A DNA stretch of 33,673 nt from Ramlibacter sp. GTDB taxonomy: Bacteria; Pseudomonadota; Gammaproteobacteria; Burkholderiales; Burkholderiaceae_C. Of this stretch, positions 1 to 8,251 are shown in pieces (within the stretch, counting starts at the first letter, position 1; each line of letters opens with the position of its first letter). The notes below the pieces were generated by a model that saw nothing but the letters and a program-made list of their open reading frames with translations, did not search any database and was not told the origin of the DNA. Position numbers and translations under genes: made by a program. Location: positions 1 through 33,673 of the forward strand of contig JAJTCN010000022.1 of assembly GCA_021323335.1 (NCBI GenBank), read 5' to 3'.

Positions 1-434
1 AGCGGGTCCTCGATGTCCCGGATGGCGCCCGCCCCGCCTTGTCCGCCGGCGACGCCACGGTAGGCCTGGGGCAGCAGCCCCGAGCGCGCCGGCTCCAGGC
101 GGCCTTGCAGGAAATCCGCATAGGCCCGCTCCGCCTCCGGCGCATCGGCGCGCAGCGGCTCGAAGCCGGCGCAGGGGGCGAAGTCCAGGCTGGCGAGCTG
201 CACCGCGCAGCGCGTGAGCTCCGCCCGCGCCACCAGGCCGGGCTGCGCGGTGCTGGCCACCTCGCGGCGCAGGCGCGCAAATTCATCGACGGCCGCGCGG
301 TCGCGCCCGGACAGGTAGGCACGCTGGTAGCGGTCCTGCGCGCCATCGGCATTCACCAGCCAATCCGGCTGGCGCGGCGCGTTGCCGCAGCCCGCCAACG
401 CAGCGCCGACCACGAGCCACAGGAGGACCTTCAA
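1..434 (-). CDS. Putative lipoprotein of the MCE operon, 3'-truncated by window edge
   Basis: Reading leftward, the frame opens with TTG at 434, whose bases overlap the TGA stop of the MCE gene (TTGA), a typical translational-coupling junction. The product begins LKVLLWLVVGAALAGCGNAP, a short signal peptide with a lipobox (LAGC, Cys about residue 16), so it is probably an outer-membrane lipoprotein. The visible 144 residues are mostly helical-looking and Ala/Arg rich, with two further Cys around the motif TRCAVQLASLDFAPC. I do not recognise the family. Its place after permease and MCE genes suggests the role of the auxiliary lipoprotein found with many MCE transporters, but the sequence does not obviously match those. 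The C-terminus lies outside the window. Confidence 0.7.
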   Translation of the reverse strand, partial: MKVLLWLVVGAALAGCGNAPRQPDWLVNADGAQDRYQRAYLSGRDRAAVDEFARLRREVASTAQPGLVARAELTRCAVQLASLDFAPCAGFEPLRADAPEAERAYADFLQGRLEPARSGLLPQAYRGVAGGQGGAGAIRDIEDP

Positions 435-1474
435 GGCAGCTCCACCTTGCGCTCTTTCGCCAGGGGCCACTTGCGGTTCAGGTCGTTGAGCATGTCCTCG
501 ATCTTGCGCAGGTTGGCCTCGACCTCGCCGCGCAGGCTGCCCAGGTCCTCGGTCGCGGTCCGCACGTTGCCGGCCACGCCCTGCGCCTCGGTCAGCACCG
601 CATCCATCTTCTGCAGGCTGCCGCGGGCCTCGGTGAGCAGCGTGCGCATTTCCCGCAGGCTGGCCTGCGCTTCATCGGTGAGGCCGCCGCGGTCGAACAG
701 GCGCTGGTCCGCCCGGTCGACCAGGGTGGTGCTGCGGTCGGCCAGTGCCTGGATCCGCGCCATCGCGGCGTTGGCGCGGTCCACCGCCGCCACCAGCTTG
801 CGCGCGTCTTCCTCGTTGCCGAAGATGGCGGTCAAGGCGCCGCCGCGACGGCTCTGGAGCTTCTCGGTGAAGACCTGCAGGTTGGCCATCGACCGGTTGA
901 ATTCCGAGCTCTCCGCCGTGATCTGGTTCAGGTTGTCCAGCACGTCCTTGGCGGCGCCGATCACGCGGGCGATTTCCTCGTTGAAGTCGCCGCGCAGCAC
1001 CGGCCGCCGCGCCCCCGGCGGCAGCGGCGGATCGCTGAGCACGCCGCTGTAGGCGCGCAGCTGCGAGGGCCCCAGGATCGGCTTGACCAGCGTGAACACG
1101 CTGGAGGTGCGCAGCCACTGCGCATCGTCCCGGCTCACGTCGATCTCGATCACCACGTTGCCCATGTCGCCGAGCGACACGCGCCGGACGGTGCCGATGG
1201 GGAAGCCCGAGAAGGTGAGGTCCATGCCCGCGACGACGCCTTCGGCGTTGTCCGTCACCAGCACCAGCGGCTGCTTGGGGTCGAAGTAGCCGCGGGCGCG
1301 CACCAGGAACAGCGCCGCCGCGAGGATCAGCGCCAGGGTGAAGGCCAGCAGCAGCGTCGCCTTCAGTGTCAGGTTCTTCACCGGCACGTTCCGGCCGGCC
1401 GGCTCCGACTTCTGCGCCGGCGTCTCGGCCGGCGGGGGCGGGGGCGGCGGCGGGCGCCTGGGTTCGTCGGCCAT
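431..1474 (-). CDS. MCE (MlaD-like) family lipid-transport protein
   Basis: This is a 347-residue membrane-anchored MCE protein, the periplasmic substrate-binding part of an MCE/Mla-type lipid transporter. The N-terminus has a proline run (residues 6-15) and a single membrane helix at about 38-60. The MCE domain follows at about 65-150 and contains the characteristic NAEGVVAGMDLTFSGFPIGTV stretch, read here as AEGVVAGMDL then FPIGTV. The remaining 190 residues are a helical, coiled-coil-like region with heptad-like repeats (DRANAAMARIQALADRS). The ATG at 1474 lies two bases after the permease stop (TGA-GC-ATG), and the stop overlaps the start of the next gene, so the three genes form an operon. 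A much longer open frame extends upstream but only antisense to gor and over the permease; it is not coding. Confidence 0.88.
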   Translation of the reverse strand: MADEPRRPPPPPPPPAETPAQKSEPAGRNVPVKNLTLKATLLLAFTLALILAAALFLVRARGYFDPKQPLVLVTDNAEGVVAGMDLTFSGFPIGTVRRVSLGDMGNVVIEIDVSRDDAQWLRTSSVFTLVKPILGPSQLRAYSGVLSDPPLPPGARRPVLRGDFNEEIARVIGAAKDVLDNLNQITAESSEFNRSMANLQVFTEKLQSRRGGALTAIFGNEEDARKLVAAVDRANAAMARIQALADRSTTLVDRADQRLFDRGGLTDEAQASLREMRTLLTEARGSLQKMDAVLTEAQGVAGNVRTATEDLGSLRGEVEANLRKIEDMLNDLNRKWPLAKERKVELP

Positions 1475-1476
1475 GC

Positions 1477-2277
1477 TCAAAGGTAGTTGCCCACCAGCGC
1501 CAGCGCCTCGAGCACCAGCAGCACGCCGAACATCCGCACCAGGCCCTGCAGCGCGGCGCTCTCGCGCGAGCCGTCGCCCTCGATGTTGTTCAGGCCCGAG
1601 GCCATCGGGATCACGGCCACCGCCAGCGCGAAGAACACGACCTTCAGCACGAAGATGAAGGTGAACAGCGGATCGAATACCCGCCCCGCCATGTGGAAGT
1701 AGCCATCCAGCGCGGCCGCGTTGAGCCCGTAGACGGCAGGATAGGCCAGCACGCCGGCCACGACGCAGCTCAGGGCGGTGAGCGTGATGCTGCAGAAGAT
1801 GCCGGCGATCAGCCGCGGCAGCACCTCGACGCTGATCGGGTCCAGCCGGGCGCGGTGGAGGTCGCCGAAGTGCCCGGCACCGCGCATCTCCACCAGCGCC
1901 GCGCCGCTGGGGATCGTGCAGCGCAGGGCGACGAACAGCGCCGCGGTCAGCGGGATCAGCTCCACCACCAGCACCCGGATGACCATCTCCAGCGCATATT
2001 CGGACAGGCCGTAGCGCGCCGACGTGACCACCACGATGCGGGTGATGATCAGCGTGAACAGCGCGCTGAGCGCCGTGAACCAGCCGAGGATGGGCACCGT
2101 GTCGAGGTACACGTGGCGGGCCAGGTTGTGCCGGGTCTCGGGCCCGTAGCTGCGCGCCGACAGCGCGCGCACCACCATCACCGAACCGAAGAACGTGATG
2201 CGCGCCCAGGCGGCGGCCCAGCGCACCGGCGCCAGGCTGGTCCGGCCCACCCTGCGGTACCACGTGGTCACATGCAT
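1477..2277 (-). CDS. MlaE-family ABC transporter permease
   Basis: This 266-residue multi-spanning membrane protein has the MlaE/YrbE fold, the permease that partners MCE proteins in lipid movement between inner and outer membranes. Visible features are five or so hydrophobic segments, the N-terminal amphipathic stretch before the first helix, the conserved ELIPLTAALFVALRC segment (family: E-x-P-x-L-xx-L-x-x-A-xx-G) and the GA-x-L-V-EMR element (residues about 128-133), which in family members contacts the ATPase. I chose the ATG at 2277 (MHVTTWYRR). The frame stays open to 2346, but those residues are low-complexity and overlap the probable gor promoter. No ATP-binding subunit gene lies between this gene and the MCE gene or upstream, where gor is divergent. 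Confidence 0.87.
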   Translation of the reverse strand: MHVTTWYRRVGRTSLAPVRWAAAWARITFFGSVMVVRALSARSYGPETRHNLARHVYLDTVPILGWFTALSALFTLIITRIVVVTSARYGLSEYALEMVIRVLVVELIPLTAALFVALRCTIPSGAALVEMRGAGHFGDLHRARLDPISVEVLPRLIAGIFCSITLTALSCVVAGVLAYPAVYGLNAAALDGYFHMAGRVFDPLFTFIFVLKVVFFALAVAVIPMASGLNNIEGDGSRESAALQGLVRMFGVLLVLEALALVGNYL

Positions 2278-2366
2278 GCGCGAATGGTACTTGCCCGCCG
2301 CGGGACGAGGTCGTCGGGCAGCGCCTACAGTGGAGCCCTGCGGCACCGCCGCGAAGGAGCAGGTGG

Positions 2367-3734
2367 ATGAGCGGATTCGATTGCGATCTCTTCGTGGTGG
2401 GCGGAGGCAGCGGCGGCGTGCGCGCGGCCCGCATGGCCGCGCAACGCGGCGCCCGCGTGGTGCTGGCCGAAGCGGCGGCGCTGGGCGGCACCTGCGTCAA
2501 CGTGGGCTGCATCCCGAAGAAGCTCTATAGCTACGCGGCGCATTTCGCCGACGACTTCCGGGATGCGGCGGGATACGGCTGGGACGTCGGCAGCCCGCGC
2601 TTCGACTGGCGCAAACTCAAGGCGAACCGGGCGCGCGAGATCGCGCGCCTGAACACGGTGTATGCCGGCCTGCTCGACGGCGCCGGCGTGCAGGTGGTGC
2701 GCGGCTGGGCCACGCTGGCCGACGCCCACACGGTGCAGGTGCAGACCGCCCACGGCGTGAAGCACTGGCGCGCCGCCCACATCCTGCTGGCCACCGGGGG
2801 CACGCCGACGGTGCCGGAGTTCCCGGGCCGCGACTGCGTGTTCACCTCCGACAACATGTTCGACCTGGAGCCTTTTCCACGGCGGCTGGCCGTGGTGGGC
2901 GGCGGCTACATCGCCTGCGAGTTCGCATCGATCTTTCGCGGGCTGGGCGCCGAGGTGACGCAGATCTACCGCGGCGAGCAGGTGCTGCGCGGCTTCGACC
3001 ACGACATCCAGGCCTTCTTCGCGCAGGAGACGCGCAAGCACGGCGTCGACCTGCGCGTGCGCACCGAAGTGAGCGCGATCGACCGGCGCGCCCACGGCCT
3101 GCACCTCACGCTGGGCGACGGCGGCACGCTGGTGGCGGATGCGGTCCTGTACGCGACCGGCCGCGTGCCGAATGCCAGCGGGCTGGGGCTGGACGCCGTC
3201 GGCGTCCGGCAGGGCAAGGACGGCGCGATCGAAGTCGACGAACGGTTCCGCACCTCCGTGCCGTCGATCCTGGCCGTCGGGGACGTGACCGCGCGGATCC
3301 AGCTCACGCCGGTGGCGCTGGCCGAAGCCATGGTGGTGGTCGACCAGTTGTTCGGCACCAGGCAGCGCAGCATGGCCTACGAACTGGTGCCGACGGCGGT
3401 GTTCACGCACCCCAACATCGGCACGGTCGGATTGAGCGAGGCCCAGGCGCGCCTGCGGGACGGCGCCGTGCACGTCTTCCGGTCGGAGTTCAAGGCCTTG
3501 AAGCACACCCTCAGCGGAAGCAGTGAGCGCACGCTCATGAAGCTGGTGGTGGACGCGGCCAGCGACCGCGTGGTCGGCCTCCACATGGTGGGGCCGGAGG
3601 CCGGCGAGATCGTCCAGGGCTTCGCGGTCGCATTGAAGGCCGGCGCCACCAAGGCGGTGTTCGACGCGACCATCGGCATCCACCCGACCGCCGCGGAGGA
3701 GTTCGTGACGATGCGAGAGCCGGTCGCGCCGTGA
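2367..3734 (+). CDS. gor: Glutathione-disulfide reductase
   Basis: This is a cytoplasmic FAD-dependent NADPH:glutathione-disulfide oxidoreductase of 455 residues, the normal family length. The FAD-binding GGGSGG is at residues 12-17. The redox-active disulfide is in GGTCVNVGCIPKK (Cys43, Cys48). A second dinucleotide fold, VGGGYIACEFA (about 175-185), is followed by an Arg (IYRGEQVLRGFD), consistent with NADPH use. The catalytic C-terminal GIHPTAAEE gives His439 and Glu444. The ATG is preceded by AAGGAGCAGG at a good spacing. The gene is divergent from the MCE operon, with 89 bases between them. It probably maintains reduced glutathione for thiol and peroxide defence. The alternatives lipoamide dehydrogenase and mercuric reductase are unlikely given the CVNVGC motif and the plant-type GR-like NADP domain. 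Confidence 0.95.
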   Translation: MSGFDCDLFVVGGGSGGVRAARMAAQRGARVVLAEAAALGGTCVNVGCIPKKLYSYAAHFADDFRDAAGYGWDVGSPRFDWRKLKANRAREIARLNTVYAGLLDGAGVQVVRGWATLADAHTVQVQTAHGVKHWRAAHILLATGGTPTVPEFPGRDCVFTSDNMFDLEPFPRRLAVVGGGYIACEFASIFRGLGAEVTQIYRGEQVLRGFDHDIQAFFAQETRKHGVDLRVRTEVSAIDRRAHGLHLTLGDGGTLVADAVLYATGRVPNASGLGLDAVGVRQGKDGAIEVDERFRTSVPSILAVGDVTARIQLTPVALAEAMVVVDQLFGTRQRSMAYELVPTAVFTHPNIGTVGLSEAQARLRDGAVHVFRSEFKALKHTLSGSSERTLMKLVVDAASDRVVGLHMVGPEAGEIVQGFAVALKAGATKAVFDATIGIHPTAAEEFVTMREPVAP

Positions 3735-3841
3735 AAACGGCCGCGTGACAAGTTCACGCCGGCCAGCCAAGCCCGGGTCGGGATCGCGGGCTTTACACGG
3801 TATTTGTTCACCGAACGGCTGGCTCAGGCGTTCAATACCGC

Positions 3842-5734
3842 ATGGACGCGCAGCATGTGACACCCATCGGCGGCAAGGGCTCTCGCCGGTGGACTTTTGC
3901 CCTGGCAGCCCTGGCCCTGGCTTGCGGCGGCGCCGCATCGGCGCAGGTGGTCTCCGTGCCCGCCGCGCACCTGAACCACGCCGAGGGCTCGGTCGCCTAT
4001 GCGCCGCAGGGCGACACCGAATGGCAGGACGTGCAGCCCCGCCGGGTGCTCAAGCGGGGTGACCGCCTCTGGACCGACCGCGGCTCGCGCGCCGAACTGC
4101 AGGCCGCCGGCCACGCGCTGCGGATGGACAGCCAGACGCAGTTGATCCTGGAGAACGTGGTCGAGAACGCCACCCAGTTGAGCCTGACGCAGGGCAGCGT
4201 GGTCTTTTCCGTCACCCGCATGCAGCCGGGCGACAGCTTCGAGATCGGCACGCCCAACCTCGCCTTCCGCGCCCGCGCCGTCGGCGACTACCGCATCGAC
4301 GTCGACAGCAAGCGGGGGGTGACGCGCGTGGCCGTGCTCTCCGGCGCCGGCGTCGTATACGGGGAAAAGGGCGAGGCCATGGAGGTGCGCAACGGCCAGC
4401 GCGCCACCTTCCGCGCGCGCAATCTCGAGCGCGGCCCGCAGGCGGCCTTTGCCGCCACGGACGATTTCGACCGCTGGGCCGGCGCCCGCCGCCGCGGCGA
4501 GCCGACCGTGAGCATGCCCAGCGTGGCACACGCCGCGCCGGCCGCACCGCCGGCGACGACGCTGGTGAACCAGGGCCGCGACATCATCATTTCCGGGCCG
4601 GCCTCTTCGTTGCCCGGCTCCAGGCTCTCCGCGAAAGCACCCGCCGCCGCCACGGCTCCCGTCGCGCCCGTCGCGCCCGTCACCCCCGGCCCGCTGGCCA
4701 GGGCCAAGATGCCGCCGGCGCAGCTGGCTGCCCCGGCGCCCGCGGCGCCGGCACCGCAGCCGCAGGTCGCCCGGGCGCAGCCGATCCCGAACGTGCAGAT
4801 GGGGCCGTCCGGCACGGCGGCGGCGCCGCTGCGCGTGACGGCGCCGGGCACGGCCGCCCAGGCGGCACAGGCGGATGCGGCGCGCGCCGCGGCCCACGCG
4901 CGGGCCAAGGCGGAGGCGCAGGCCGAAGCGCAGGCGCAGGCGGAAGCGCAAGCCCGGGCCCGGGCGCAGGCCGAAGCCGCTGCGCGCGCCCAGGCCGCGT
5001 CGGAAAAGCAGGCGAAGGCCGCCCAGGCCCGCGCCGCGCGCGAGCAGCAACAGGAACAGAAGCGGCTTGCCATGAAACGCGCCGAGGAAGAACAGGAGCG
5101 CCTGGAACAGCGTGCCGCCGCGCGCGCCGAGCAGCAGCGGCGCGCGACCGCTGTGGAAGCCAGGCGTTCGGAGGAGCGCCGCCGCGCCGTCGCCGACAAG
5201 AAGGCGGACGAGGAACGCCGCCTCGCGCTGGCCCGGCGCGAGGCCGAGCAGAAGCAGGAACAAAAGCGCGCGGCCGCCGCCAGGCGCGACGACGAGCGAC
5301 GCGCCGCCGCCGCCGCCGTGCGCAAGGCGGCGGACGACAAGCGTCTGGCCCAGATGCGCAAGGCCGAAGAAGCCAGGCGGATCGCGCAGGCCCGCAAGGA
5401 CGAGGAGAGGCGCGCTGCGCAGGCCCGCAAGGCGGAAGAGGCCCGCCTGGCCGACGCCCGCCGGCAGCAACTGGCGCGCCTGCAGGAGCAGGCGGGTCGC
5501 GAGGAACAGTCGGTTCAGGCGCGCCGGGTGCAGCAGGCGCGGGAAGCGGAGGAAAAGCGCCAGCGCGAACTGCAATCGCGGCTGGAGCAGGCCCGGGAAG
5601 AGGAGTTGCGGCAGCAGCGGGCGCAGGCCGCGGAGCAGGCGCGCCGGGATCGCGAGGAAGTCTGGCTGCGACAGCAGCAGGTGAATCCGCCGCGGCCGCA
5701 GCCGCTGGGCATCCCGATCCGCCGCGTCAGCTGA
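3842..5734 (+). CDS. Secreted FecR-domain protein with long Ala/Arg/Glu coiled coil
   Basis: The product is 630 residues. A signal peptide ends near residue 35 (ALACGGAASA-Q). A FecR-like beta domain spans about 45-190 (HAEGSVAYAP, GDRLWTDRGSRAEL, LTQGSVVFSV, GVTRVAVLSGAGVVY, VRNGQRATF). A Pro/Ala linker covers 225-345. A roughly 270-residue highly charged coiled coil of Ala, Arg, Glu, Gln and Lys runs from about 345 to 615, and a short Pro-rich tail ends in RRVS. It resembles the periplasmic FecR/DUF6600-type proteins common in Burkholderiales rather than the membrane FecR anti-sigma factor: there is no N-terminal cytoplasmic domain and no sigma gene nearby. The function is unknown; the architecture suggests a periplasmic or envelope spacer. 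The coding bias is strongly GC3, like its neighbours. Confidence 0.82.
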   Translation: MDAQHVTPIGGKGSRRWTFALAALALACGGAASAQVVSVPAAHLNHAEGSVAYAPQGDTEWQDVQPRRVLKRGDRLWTDRGSRAELQAAGHALRMDSQTQLILENVVENATQLSLTQGSVVFSVTRMQPGDSFEIGTPNLAFRARAVGDYRIDVDSKRGVTRVAVLSGAGVVYGEKGEAMEVRNGQRATFRARNLERGPQAAFAATDDFDRWAGARRRGEPTVSMPSVAHAAPAAPPATTLVNQGRDIIISGPASSLPGSRLSAKAPAAATAPVAPVAPVTPGPLARAKMPPAQLAAPAPAAPAPQPQVARAQPIPNVQMGPSGTAAAPLRVTAPGTAAQAAQADAARAAAHARAKAEAQAEAQAQAEAQARARAQAEAAARAQAASEKQAKAAQARAAREQQQEQKRLAMKRAEEEQERLEQRAAARAEQQRRATAVEARRSEERRRAVADKKADEERRLALARREAEQKQEQKRAAAARRDDERRAAAAAVRKAADDKRLAQMRKAEEARRIAQARKDEERRAAQARKAEEARLADARRQQLARLQEQAGREEQSVQARRVQQAREAEEKRQRELQSRLEQAREEELRQQRAQAAEQARRDREEVWLRQQQVNPPRPQPLGIPIRRVS

Positions 5735-5760
5735 CGCGGGGCGGGCCGGCTTGCGTCAGG

Positions 5761-6021
5761 TCAATTGACGCGACGGGTGTAGGTGCGGGTGACCGGGGAC
5801 TGCTTGTCCTCTTCCGGCGGCAGGTAGATGGTGGTGCGGTCGATCTTGGCGTCGAAGGCGGCGATCTCGGCGCTGGCGCAGCGGATGACGGCGCGGTCGA
5901 GGGGGTGGCACTGGCGTTGACTGAGTTTGCCCAGTTCTTCGGAGCGGTCGATATGGGCGCGCACTTCGGCCGGGTCGACCATCAGGGCGAAAGGATTGGC
6001 TGCCACCGCTTGCGTCGTCAT
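5761..6021 (-). CDS. Small conserved hypothetical protein
   Basis: This is an 86-residue soluble protein beginning MTTQAVAANPFALMVDP, with the motif CHPLDRAVI in the middle and a basic tail (TRTYTRRVN). The ATG at 6021 has a strong ribosome-binding site, AAGGAG, nine bases upstream, which decides the start; the frame continues upstream to 6105 but without such a signal. I believe similar short proteins starting MTTQ..NPFALM are widespread in Comamonadaceae, but no function is known to me. It has no signal peptide or membrane segment, and it contains two Cys. It is convergent with the FecR-domain gene (26 bases between stops) and divergent from the AMP nucleosidase gene. Confidence 0.8.
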   Translation of the reverse strand: MTTQAVAANPFALMVDPAEVRAHIDRSEELGKLSQRQCHPLDRAVIRCASAEIAAFDAKIDRTTIYLPPEEDKQSPVTRTYTRRVN

Positions 6022-6094
6022 GTTCTTGGACTCCTTGATTGCTCTTGTGAGCCTTCGTTTTCGATGCCCTGAACTTTCGTCGGCACAGGCAAGT

Positions 6095-6119
6095 TGTAAC
6101 GTCATCTGCCGCCGTTACA
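6095..6119. promoter_or_regulatory. Palindrome TGTAACG-N11-CGTTACA, candidate operator
   Basis: A perfect inverted repeat with 7-bp arms (TGTAACG at 6095-6101, CGTTACA at 6113-6119) lies between the divergent small hypothetical gene and the AMP nucleosidase gene. The symmetry and position suit a dimeric regulator. It is about 75 bases from both starts. No regulator gene for it is apparent in the window. Confidence 0.45.
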
Positions 6120-6180
6120 CCATGTAGGACAGCTTCGCCCCCCCGGCCGGGATGAAAGGGGGCTTGCGCCAGGGCGGTTG

Positions 6181-6186
6181 CACAAT
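6181..6186 (+). promoter_or_regulatory. Probable -10 box abutting the amn start
   Basis: TTGCACAATAGG directly precedes the ATG. CACAAT at 6181-6186 fits a sigma-70 -10 hexamer, with a TG just upstream. It would place the transcription start at about 6192-6194, that is at the start codon (6193). No Shine-Dalgarno sequence is visible, so the mRNA would be leaderless. The -35 is poor. Confidence 0.4.
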
Positions 6187-6192
6187 AGGCGG

Positions 6193-7686
6193 ATGCCCTT
6201 CATGCCGCCCTTCATCGCGCCCACGTTCCACACCGATGCGCAAAGCGCGCTGGCGCAGGTTCAGACGATCTATGCGCAGCAGATCCAGCACCTTCGCGAA
6301 GCGATGCAGCGCTTCGTGGCCGGCGAGTCGCTGCCCGGGCGGGTGCGGGGCTGCTACCCCTTCGTGCGCATCCACACCGACAGCGTGATCCCGCAGGCGC
6401 AGCTGGAAAACTCCGGATTGAGCTACGGCTTCGTGGCGAGCACGGGCCGCTACGAGACCACGCTCACCCGGCCCGACCTGTATGCAAGCTACTACCTGGA
6501 GCAGTTCCGGCTGCTGCTGGAAAACCATGGCGTGCCGCTGGAGGTGGGAACCAGCAGCGAGCCGATGCCGATCCACTTTTCCTTCGCGGAACACGACCAC
6601 ATCGAGGGCAACCTGCCGCAGGCGCGCCGCGCGATGATGCGCGACATGTTCGACCTGCCGGACCTCGGCACCATGGACGACGGCATCGCCAACGGCACGC
6701 TGCGCTTCGACCACGGGCAGGCGCACCCGCTGTCGCTGTTCACCGCCTCGCGCGTCGACTACTCGCTGCACCGGATGCGGCACTACACGGGCAGCACGCC
6801 CGACTGGTTCCAGAACTTCGTGCTGTTCACCAACTACCAGTTCTACATCGACGAATTCGTGAAGCTGGGACACGAGGAGATGAACCGCCCGGACAGCGAG
6901 TACATCGCCTTCGTCGAACCCGGCAACGTCGTGACGCGCCGCGTCGGCCTGCCCCCCGAGGCCGTGGACGCCTGGGGCGCGCCGCCGCCGCGGCTGCCGC
7001 AGATGCCCGCCTATCACCTGATCCGGCCCGGCCACGAGGGCATCACGATGGTGAACATCGGCGTCGGCCCGTCCAACGCGAAGAACATCACCGATCACGT
7101 GGCGGTGCTGCGCCCGCATGCATGGATGATGCTGGGCCACTGCGCGGGCCTGCGCAACAGCCAGCAGCTCGGCGACTACGTGCTGGCCCACGGCTACGTG
7201 CGCGAGGACCACGTGCTCGACGAGGAACTTCCGCTGTGGGTGCCGATCCCCGCGCTGGCCGAGATCCAGCTCGCGCTGGAGCAGGCGGTGGCGGACGTCA
7301 CGCAGTGCAAGGGGGCGGACCTCAAGCGCATCATGCGCACCGGCACCGTCGCCAGCACCGACAACCGCAACTGGGAGCTGCTGCCCGGCAACGAGCCGCA
7401 GCGCCGCTTCTCGCAAAGCCGGGCCGTGGCCCTGGACATGGAAAGCGCGACGATCGCGGCCAACGGCTTCCGCTTCCGCGTGCCCTACGGCACGCTGCTG
7501 TGCGTCAGCGACAAGCCGCTGCACGGCGAGATCAAGCTGCCGGGGATGGCCAACACCTTCTACCGCGAACGGGTGGACCAGCACCTGCGCATCGGCATGC
7601 GCGCGATCGAGATCCTGCGCTCGCAGGGGCCGCAGCGGCTGCACAGCCGCAAGCTGCGCAGCTTCGACGAGGTGGCGTTCCAGTAG
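6193..7686 (+). CDS. amn: AMP nucleosidase
   Basis: This cytoplasmic enzyme hydrolyses AMP to adenine and ribose 5-phosphate, adjusting the adenylate pool in purine salvage. The product is 497 residues, close to the roughly 484 of E. coli Amn. The N-terminal AMN-type domain includes the conserved SGLSYGFVASTGRYETT-like stretch and DNRNW. The C-terminal phosphorylase-like domain contains MVNIGVGPSNAKN, HAWMMLGHCAGLR, the ALDMESATIAANG metal/ribose loop and VSDKPLHGEIKLPG. I chose the ATG at 6193 because it sits just after a -10-like CACAATAGG; an ATG 15 bases upstream is in frame but falls before that box. It is convergent with the next gene. Confidence 0.93.
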   Translation: MPFMPPFIAPTFHTDAQSALAQVQTIYAQQIQHLREAMQRFVAGESLPGRVRGCYPFVRIHTDSVIPQAQLENSGLSYGFVASTGRYETTLTRPDLYASYYLEQFRLLLENHGVPLEVGTSSEPMPIHFSFAEHDHIEGNLPQARRAMMRDMFDLPDLGTMDDGIANGTLRFDHGQAHPLSLFTASRVDYSLHRMRHYTGSTPDWFQNFVLFTNYQFYIDEFVKLGHEEMNRPDSEYIAFVEPGNVVTRRVGLPPEAVDAWGAPPPRLPQMPAYHLIRPGHEGITMVNIGVGPSNAKNITDHVAVLRPHAWMMLGHCAGLRNSQQLGDYVLAHGYVREDHVLDEELPLWVPIPALAEIQLALEQAVADVTQCKGADLKRIMRTGTVASTDNRNWELLPGNEPQRRFSQSRAVALDMESATIAANGFRFRVPYGTLLCVSDKPLHGEIKLPGMANTFYRERVDQHLRIGMRAIEILRSQGPQRLHSRKLRSFDEVAFQ

Positions 7687-7698
7687 GAGCGGGGCCGC

Positions 7699-8043
7699 TC
7701 AGACCTTCGAGATGGGCGTCGGCGCCGTTTCCGAGCGCGTGACCGGGCGCGAGCGCATGCGCTTGAACGGCGTGGCGCGACCCAGCACCAGCAGCACGAC
7801 GATGCCCGAGAGCATGCCGATCGCCACCGCATAGCCGGCAGCCACGAAGTACTCCGCCACTTCGTTGCTGAACACGTAGAGGCTGGTCAATGCGGCCACC
7901 AGCATGGTGAGAGCGGCCATGAAGAACGCCAGCACGTCACCCAGCACCACTTTCGTGCCGCAGTGCGAACAGGTGGAGATGTCGTGGAAGAACAGGGTGC
8001 GGACCTTCAGCCGGTGGCTGCATTTGGGACAGCGGTAGTTCAT
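7699..8043 (-). CDS. Small zinc-ribbon, two-helix membrane protein
   Basis: This is a 114-residue protein starting MNYRCPKCSHRLKVRTLFF. The N-terminal CPKC (residues 5-8) and CSHC (about 25-28) make a rubredoxin-like zinc ribbon. Two hydrophobic segments follow (GDVLAFFMAALTMLVAALTSLYVF and VAAGYAVAIGMLSGIVVLLVLG, each written here only to show extent), then a basic cytoplasmic tail (RMRSRPVTRSE). The ATG at 8043 is preceded by GGAG at suitable spacing; the frame runs further upstream but without plausible protein. The function is unknown. The order zinc ribbon, two helices, tail occurs in many small uncharacterised proteobacterial membrane proteins. It is convergent with amn, with a short GAGCGG/CCGCTC hairpin at 7688-7701. 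Confidence 0.75.
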   Translation of the reverse strand: MNYRCPKCSHRLKVRTLFFHDISTCSHCGTKVVLGDVLAFFMAALTMLVAALTSLYVFSNEVAEYFVAAGYAVAIGMLSGIVVLLVLGRATPFKRMRSRPVTRSETAPTPISKV

Positions 8044-8203
8044 GGCGCGTGCTCCAGGCGAGAACGGGACGCTACACCGCCGGCGCGGCGTCCGCAAGGC
8101 GCGGATTTCCACTGCCGAGCCGCCGGCCATTCCGTCCATCGGGTCGGCTGGGCGGGATCCCGGAAAGCCTCCCGGCCCGGTCGGCTTTTCCGGCGCCTGG
8201 ACC

Positions 8204-8230
8204 TGAATGTGCACACAACACATTCATAAT
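8204..8230 (+). promoter_or_regulatory. Promoter with palindromic operator, copy 1 (DUF6502/DUF5666 unit)
   Basis: A perfect inverted repeat TGAATGTG-N7-CACATTCA spans 8204-8226 with N7 CACACAA. It overlaps a good -10 hexamer, CATAAT, at 8225-8230, 22 bases before the ATG at 8252. The same palindrome core stands in front of the TlpA operon (10510-10530). The position across the core promoter is typical of repressor sites. Confidence 0.6.
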
Positions 8231-8251
8231 CCGTCCAGAGCCCTCCCACCC

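Noticed and set aside
431-2512. A 693-codon open frame on the minus strand covering the MCE gene, the permease and the start of gor
   Set aside because: Only the part from 1474 to 431 is coding (MCE protein). Upstream it runs out of frame over the permease and antisense to gor; GC-rich DNA keeps such frames open.
3731-3760. GTGAA...TTCAC after gor as a terminator
   Set aside because: The stem is only five base pairs with a long loop and no T run.
4860-5680. Tandem DNA repeat in the FecR-protein coil region
   Set aside because: The protein is compositionally repetitive (Ala/Arg/Glu/Gln), but the DNA shows only short, irregular similarity and no clean repeat unit.
5754-5772. GCGTCA...TGACGC between the convergent FecR-domain and small hypothetical genes
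   Set aside because: A six-base stem with a 7-base loop and no T run is too weak to call a terminator with confidence.
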